64,000 nt of DNA from Plectrocnemia conspersa. Its lineage: Eukaryota > Arthropoda > Insecta > Trichoptera > Polycentropodidae. The translations under genes were made by a program, and so were the position numbers. Below, piece after piece: positions 59,501-64,000 of this stretch. The stretch spans positions 264,274 through 328,273 of the forward strand of contig VTFK01000497.1 in assembly GCA_009617715.1 (NCBI GenBank), given 5' to 3'. The notes beneath the pieces were generated by a model. That model was given only the letters and a program-made list of their open reading frames with translations, did not search any database and was not told the DNA's origin. How positions within the stretch are numbered: the stretch's first letter is position 1; the number at the start of each line of letters is the position of its first letter.

Positions 59501-61364
59501 CATATTAGTATCATTATAGAAGGACATAAATTCTCTAAACTGCTTATCTTCACATGAGCATTAAAATACAAAATGCATGAATGACTTGTGTCTTTCTTCT
59601 AAAAGTTTAGTCATTAGCGATTAGCAACTGTCACTCTTCTTTGTCACGTTTTAAAAATATATCACGCAGACATTCTGCTTATTCAATTGACCCCATTTGC
59701 TAATTCTGTCAACATTATTCTTTGTATTCATTGTAATTTAACATCAATTGCCAACATGTAATATATCAATTTACCAATAATGTATTATTAATGATTGCAG
59801 TCTCCGGGCGAAAGTTAACCGTCGCCGGAAGACGTGTACCAGGAGCCGGGGGCATCATGTCAAAATCGCTCACCTTACCCCGTTCAATGGGACGCACAAA
59901 TTCTGGCCCAAGCACAACGCCTACGACTGGTTCGTACATGTCTTACGGTGGCAACAGGCATCCCATCAAACCGGCCAGTACGCCTCCTGCCGTAAAACGC
60001 CAATTATCGGTATGTAAAAAATAGTGTGTGATTCATTGTGTGTGTTTTGGGTTACTGAAACAATGAAATTGTAGGTGGGCGCTAATGGCTCTCCGGTGAG
60101 GCGAATAGGCAATAATGCTAGTAATGCGGCTGGCCGTAACGCTCCAGCGCGACCTCGAACTCCGAGCAATCAACCGACTATAAACATGAGAGGTGTAGAT
60201 CCAAAATTGGCACAAGTTATATTAGACGAAATTGTAGACGGTGGGCCGAAAGTACATTGGGAAGATATTGCCGGACAAGATGTATGTATTATAAATATAT
60301 GTTGAGACACGAATCTTGTACAAATAAATTTTTAAATAAATAATTGTTATAGACTGCAAAACAAGCTCTACAAGAAATGGTCGTGCTACCAGCGTTGAGG
60401 CCAGAGTTATTCACAGGCTTAAGAGCGCCTTCTAGAGGTTTATTACTATTTGGGCCGCCCGGAAACGGTAAAACATTACTAGCTCGGTGTGTCGCTGCCG
60501 AATGTTCTGCCACATTCTTCTCGATCTCAGCTGCAACTCTCACCAGTAAATATGTAGGCGACGGAGAAAAAATGGTCAGAGCTCTGTTTCTGATTGCTAG
60601 AGAGTTACAGGTGTGTATTATAATATAGGTTAAAATATTATTACTTTATATTCTTCGGTGTTAATATGTTGCTTTTGCAGCCTTCTATAATATTCATCGA
60701 TGAGGTTGACTCGTTACTGAGTGAAAGGTGCGTCGGAGAACACGAAGCATCTAGGCGTCTAAAAACAGAATTCTTGGTAGAATTTGACGGACTGCCGGGT
60801 GGCGGAGAGCATCGTGTCATTGTCATGGCGGCTACGAATAGACCACAAGAATTAGACGAAGCAGCATTGAGGTTTGTATTTCGAGCCTTTCATCTAATAT
60901 TGATAAAAAAACTACTAAAAATGTCAATATCATTCATTTCAGGCGATTCCCAAAACGTGTTTATGTATCATTACCGGACACTGATACGCGTGCTGCTTTG
61001 TTACGCCGACTGTTGGAACGTCACGGAGCACCTTTAGCGTCAACAGAATTGATTCGTTTAGCTCATCTCACCGAAGGCTATTCGGGAAGTGATTTAACAG
61101 CATTAGCTAAAGATGCAGCTCTAGGTCCCATCAGAGGTATATAAATATTTATATTTTATTTATCTGCCAAATCTATATTTCATTATTTAAAAAATTACAG
61201 AATTAAATGCAGAGCAGGTCAAATGCATGGATCTGTCCGCAGTCAGAAATATCACATACGAAGACTTCTTAGAATCGTTGAAGAGGATCAGACGGTCGGT
61301 ATCGCCGCAGAGTCTCATAGCATTCGAAAAATGGTCGTCGGAATACGGTGACGTTAGCGTTTGA
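53508..61364 (+). CDS. Spas: Spastin, microtubule-severing AAA ATPase
   Basis: Nine coding exons join in phase to 679 residues: 53,508-53,931, 57,036-57,206, 57,800-58,021, 59,801-60,009, 60,075-60,281, 60,353-60,610, 60,681-60,871, 60,943-61,136 and 61,201-61,364. Order of parts: Gly/Arg-rich start; hydrophobic hairpin at about 41-78 ([20 protein letters not shown] onward) that inserts into ER and endosome membranes; MIT domain about 122-205 ([29 protein letters not shown]); a Ser/Thr/Pro/Arg-rich microtubule-binding linker about 275-390; AAA domain from about 395 with Walker A GPPGNGKT (445-452), Walker B IIFIDE (500-505), [16 protein letters not shown]; and the Vps4-like C-terminal helix ending [11 protein letters not shown] and GDVSV. 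The hexamer cuts microtubules by threading tubulin tails. The ATG at 53,508 is the first in frame. A later ATG at residue 98, just after the hairpin, could give a soluble isoform like the human M87 form. No lesions. Confidence 0.98.
53932..57035 (+). other. Spas: Spastin intron 1
   Basis: A 3.1-kb intron with GT/AG borders (GAAG|GTACTT; TTGCAG|GCC), splitting a glycine codon inside the MIT domain. AT-rich, with no gene or recognisable repeat seen inside. It is the longest intron of the gene. Confidence 0.85.
58430..59280 (+). mobile_element. Repeat family A copy with long hairpin, inside spastin intron 3
   Basis: Bounded by AAATGACATGCATTTTCCTAG at the left and AAATGGCATGTATTTTTCTGG at the right, both followed by GTCA. 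Contains a large hairpin (58,504-58,730) followed by the CACTAGT-containing body shared with 1-235, 28,895-29,285 and 44,000-45,045. It lies between spastin exons 3 and 4 and leaves the splice sites untouched. Not coding. Confidence 0.75.
58504..58730. repeat. Long, nearly perfect hairpin
   Basis: The left arm begins AAACCGAATTTTG at 58,504 and the right arm ends CAAAATTCGGTTT at 58,730. The turn is GGGAACGCTCG-TTAC-CGAGCGTTCCC at about 58,602-58,626. Arms of about 110 bases match with few differences. Other copies of the family carry only one arm, so the second arm was gained here by inverted duplication or belongs to the complete form. Confidence 0.85.
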
Positions 61365-61495
61365 AATTTTGTCTCGGTTTGAATAATTGAAGGTTTACTT
61401 TTCACACAAAATGAAAACGGAAGTCGCTCAGATTTTGCGAAATTTCAACATTTCGAGCACATACCTAGTGGTCAGATGATGTGACCGTGTCGAGA

Positions 61496-61501
61496 AATAA
61501 A
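61496..61501 (+). terminator. Spas: Spastin polyadenylation signal
   Basis: AATAAA lies 132 bases after the spastin stop codon, the first canonical signal in the 3' flank. Confidence 0.6.
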
Positions 61502-61509
61502 TGCTCATT

Positions 61510-63400
61510 TTATTTTTATTTAGGTTAATTTTGTAACGCTAAAACACTCACATCCAGTGAACGATATGACTTTAACAGTTGCGTGATGTATGTATATTTG
61601 CCTTATTTCAACTTATGGGATTCGATCGAATCTCTTACCACAAGTTATATAATTTTATCGTAAGTTATACATTAAAGAGAGATGCCTCATTTTATTATAG
61701 TATTTATTTTATGTTTTGTTGGACAGAACGCTTTTCAGTTTATAAGTAGCAATCTCGGCTCTGTGAGTCGGATCTGGTCATTTTTTATTGTGATAAGAGA
61801 GATGTTGTGTTTTAGAAGTATTTTATTTTTCAGCACGTTAATGTACTTTTAATTTGTATATTTTCGGCGATAAAAACGATTATGAATAATAATGAATGTT
61901 TTTATTTATTTTTGTATGTTATATTGATATTTTTAGTATATGTAGTGGAATTGTTAACCCCAATCCTGTCGTTTATTCTTGATATAACGTTTAGTCATTT
62001 ACTCGTTGATAAAAGATAATATTTTTTAACCAAAACTTATGCTTATATAAAGATTCCTGTTAGTTTATTATTTAACTTGCCATTTTGTTTATTTATAATT
62101 ATTTAATATTCTAATAATATATTTCATCCAATCTCCCGTTGTTCGATCATGATAATGGATCCACAATTCTCACCAGTGTACAATTTGTGAGGAATAACTG
62201 AACGTCTCCAATGTATCCATCCATCTATCCACAAATATATATTTTTTTACAAAGTCATGAAGCGTTTCGTGTCGTTTATTATGTAATGGCTGTGAAAATT
62301 AAAGTACACATTTTAACTATTCCCATTCGTGTGACAATTTGTATGCACAATAATTTTGTCACGTTACTCGCATAATCGCCAGATCTAAGCTTCGACTCGT
62401 GTTATTTTATGAATTTGAATCAACTGTGATATATGATTTTGAGCAGGGATCAATTTAAAGATTTGTTTTTAAGCGGCATCTTTAATTTTTTCGTTGTTAA
62501 TTTAACAAACGTAACGTAAGTAAATATCTACATAGGTAACATGTATGCAATTATACTTTTATGTATATAACACGATTATCTAGATTAGAAATGCATTGTA
62601 GCGTGAAAGATATGTAATTATTATAAACGCACGTATATAAAACCAGTTTGATCAACGTTCGGTTCATAGCATTCGCTTGTACTATGTTTAGCTTCGATAG
62701 TTGTTTTAATGTTGATGATAATGAATGTTTATTTTGACCTAGGATAGCCCCGTTTGTTTCCTTCGTTATTTATGAGGTTCTCCCACAGCGAGCTTTCGAA
62801 CCGTGTATGTGATGCCAAAATTGTGGCACATTTTATTGGCTTTATACAAAATTATTATTATGTATTAAAAAATGTAACAAATTAATGGAAATGAAAGACT
62901 TTCGCGGTTAATTCTAATGTCAGATATTTTTTGAGGCTTTTGCTTTTTGCTGCGGGGAGGTGTTGATTTTAACTCAACAATCAGTTGCATCGTCAACAAT
63001 ATGAAAAACATATACATGTGCATTTTGTCAATAAATTTTATATGCAAAGTACATGTTTCAAGTTTATATAACCAATCCTTCAGTCTTAATCTCCTTAAAT
63101 ATACATAATCCTCTTTCCTTGTATCCTAGCGGGAGTTGACTATATAAATTAATTAATGCGAAAAAGGGGCTTCGAAAGTGGAGTCTAAAGAAAAAATAAA
63201 GATTGCAATATTTGCAAATCGTAATTATCGTAAAAATACTGATAGCGGACTGATGGACTGACGGACGATATTACACGATCAGTCTTTTTGAGAATGCTTT
63301 CAGGTGATACGTTTTCCGCGGAAAAAACGATTAATTGCAATAAAAAAAAGCTGCTATTACAATAATAATAGCTTTGGCTACAAACAACGATGAACTAAAG
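61510..63400. other. Intergenic stretch downstream of spastin
   Basis: AT-rich and without a supported gene. Further AATAAA-like signals could extend the spastin 3' UTR. The minus frame at 62,865-63,047 is not convincing. Confidence 0.45.
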
Positions 63401-63430
63401 AATGGCTACTGAAAAAAAATCTCCACACAT

Positions 63431-63725
63431 TTGAACTCATTGAATGAAATAAAAGAATCGAAGGAAGATCAGGACTACGAAAATTATTATCGTATGAAGA
63501 ATGCCTGTTTTGACCACTTGTTGGTAATAGTTAAGCCATACTTGCCAAAACAAAATACGTGCATGAGGAATTCGATAAGTGCTGAAGAAAAACTGGCTGT
63601 AACCTTACGATATCTTGCTACTGGAAGGAACATTTAAGATTTGAGTTTCTCGGTTATAATGTCACCAGCTGGCTATAATGGACACATGACTACTTTATGT
63701 TCTTCAGTCTTATATAAAAGGTTAG
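63431..63725 (+). pseudogene. PIF/Harbinger transposase N-terminal part, degenerate
   Basis: The frame reads FDHLLVIVKPYLPKQNTCMR, then AEEKLAVTLRYLATGRN. This is the helix-turn-helix entry region typical of PIF/Harbinger transposases (HARBI1-like). A TAA stop follows at about 63,635, after which the same frame continues with DLSFSVIMSPAG, which still resembles the family's next block. A second frame loss occurs around 63,725. No catalytic DDE region is seen before the window ends. Confidence 0.8.
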
Positions 63726-63835
63726 TAAAATAAAATATTAATATAATTTTACATTGTATATTTTACGCACACATATCGAACAAAAAAAAACAAAATTATG
63801 ATCCGGCATTATATACATATTTATCTTCTTGTGAA

Positions 63836-64000
63836 TCAGTCGCAGAAGAAGGATGGAATAGGTGTAATTTCGTGTTGATTAAGTGAGTATTTAGATGTGA
63901 CTGGAGTATGTGAGCAATTAGGAGACGCCACGGGTGAAGGAGTGACTGTTTTTTTTAAATTTTCCAATTCCGCTTCAAATAATATATCATTAATTGCTTT
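63836..64000 (-). CDS. C-terminal tail of a Harbinger-partner (MADF/SANT-like) protein, cut by window end
   Basis: The minus-strand frame is open from the window edge to a TGA at 63,836-63,838: 54 residues starting KAINDILFEAELENLKKTV and ending TPIPSFFCD. The AINDILFEAELENL helix resembles the C-terminal helix of insect MADF/SANT-like proteins encoded beside PIF/Harbinger transposases. It converges with the transposase fragment at 63,431, the usual tail-to-tail layout. The DNA-binding domain would lie beyond 64,000. Identity is inference from this short tail and its context. Confidence 0.5.
   Translation of the reverse strand, partial: KAINDILFEAELENLKKTVTPSPVASPNCSHTPVTSKYSLNQHEITPIPSFFCD

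Noticed and set aside
1..64000. CRISPR array, bacterial operons or riboswitches
   Set aside because: The window is eukaryotic (introns, insect gene families and transposons), and no regular repeat-spacer array is present. The repeats found are diverged and irregularly spaced.

Overview
The window looks like a piece of an insect nuclear genome. It is strongly AT-rich, its genes are interrupted by introns with GT/AG borders, and its genes and relics match insect families: spastin, cytoplasmic tryptophanyl-tRNA synthetase, a Sage/Mesp-type bHLH factor, and mariner, jockey-like, hAT and PIF/Harbinger elements. A sage-like gene suggests a holometabolous insect with salivary or silk glands. The order cannot be fixed from this sequence alone.

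Layout. Positions 1-40,000 are gene-poor. They hold decayed transposons, small inverted-repeat elements, diverged tandem repeats and a few GC-rich islands. One island (about 12,243-12,720) looks like a promoter with a consensus splice donor on the minus strand. From 40,184 to 61,364 there are three well-supported genes: a sage-like bHLH gene (minus, 3 coding exons), tryptophanyl-tRNA synthetase (minus, 8 coding exons) and spastin (plus, 9 coding exons). Between the last two, on the plus strand at about 49,540-51,610, splice signals and matching phases suggest a small unrecognised gene encoding about 65 residues. The right end carries a degenerate PIF/Harbinger transposase and, on the opposite strand, the tail of what looks like its partner gene.

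The real genes were assembled by hand from open segments, splice borders and codon phase. Spastin joins to 679 residues and the bHLH factor to 307 with no break. Tryptophanyl-tRNA synthetase joins to 392 residues except for one missing base in coding exon 4, which puts a stop immediately in frame. This is either an assembly error or a real lesion.

The genes share no pathway: translation (TrpRS), microtubule severing (spastin) and gland transcription (sage) are simply neighbours. I did not find a convincing new multi-gene system. The most promising undescribed items are the small multi-exon gene next to TrpRS, the orphan CpG-rich promoter/exon near 12.3 kb, and a roughly 850-1,050 bp non-autonomous repeat family present about four times, one copy of which carries a long hairpin inside a spastin intron.
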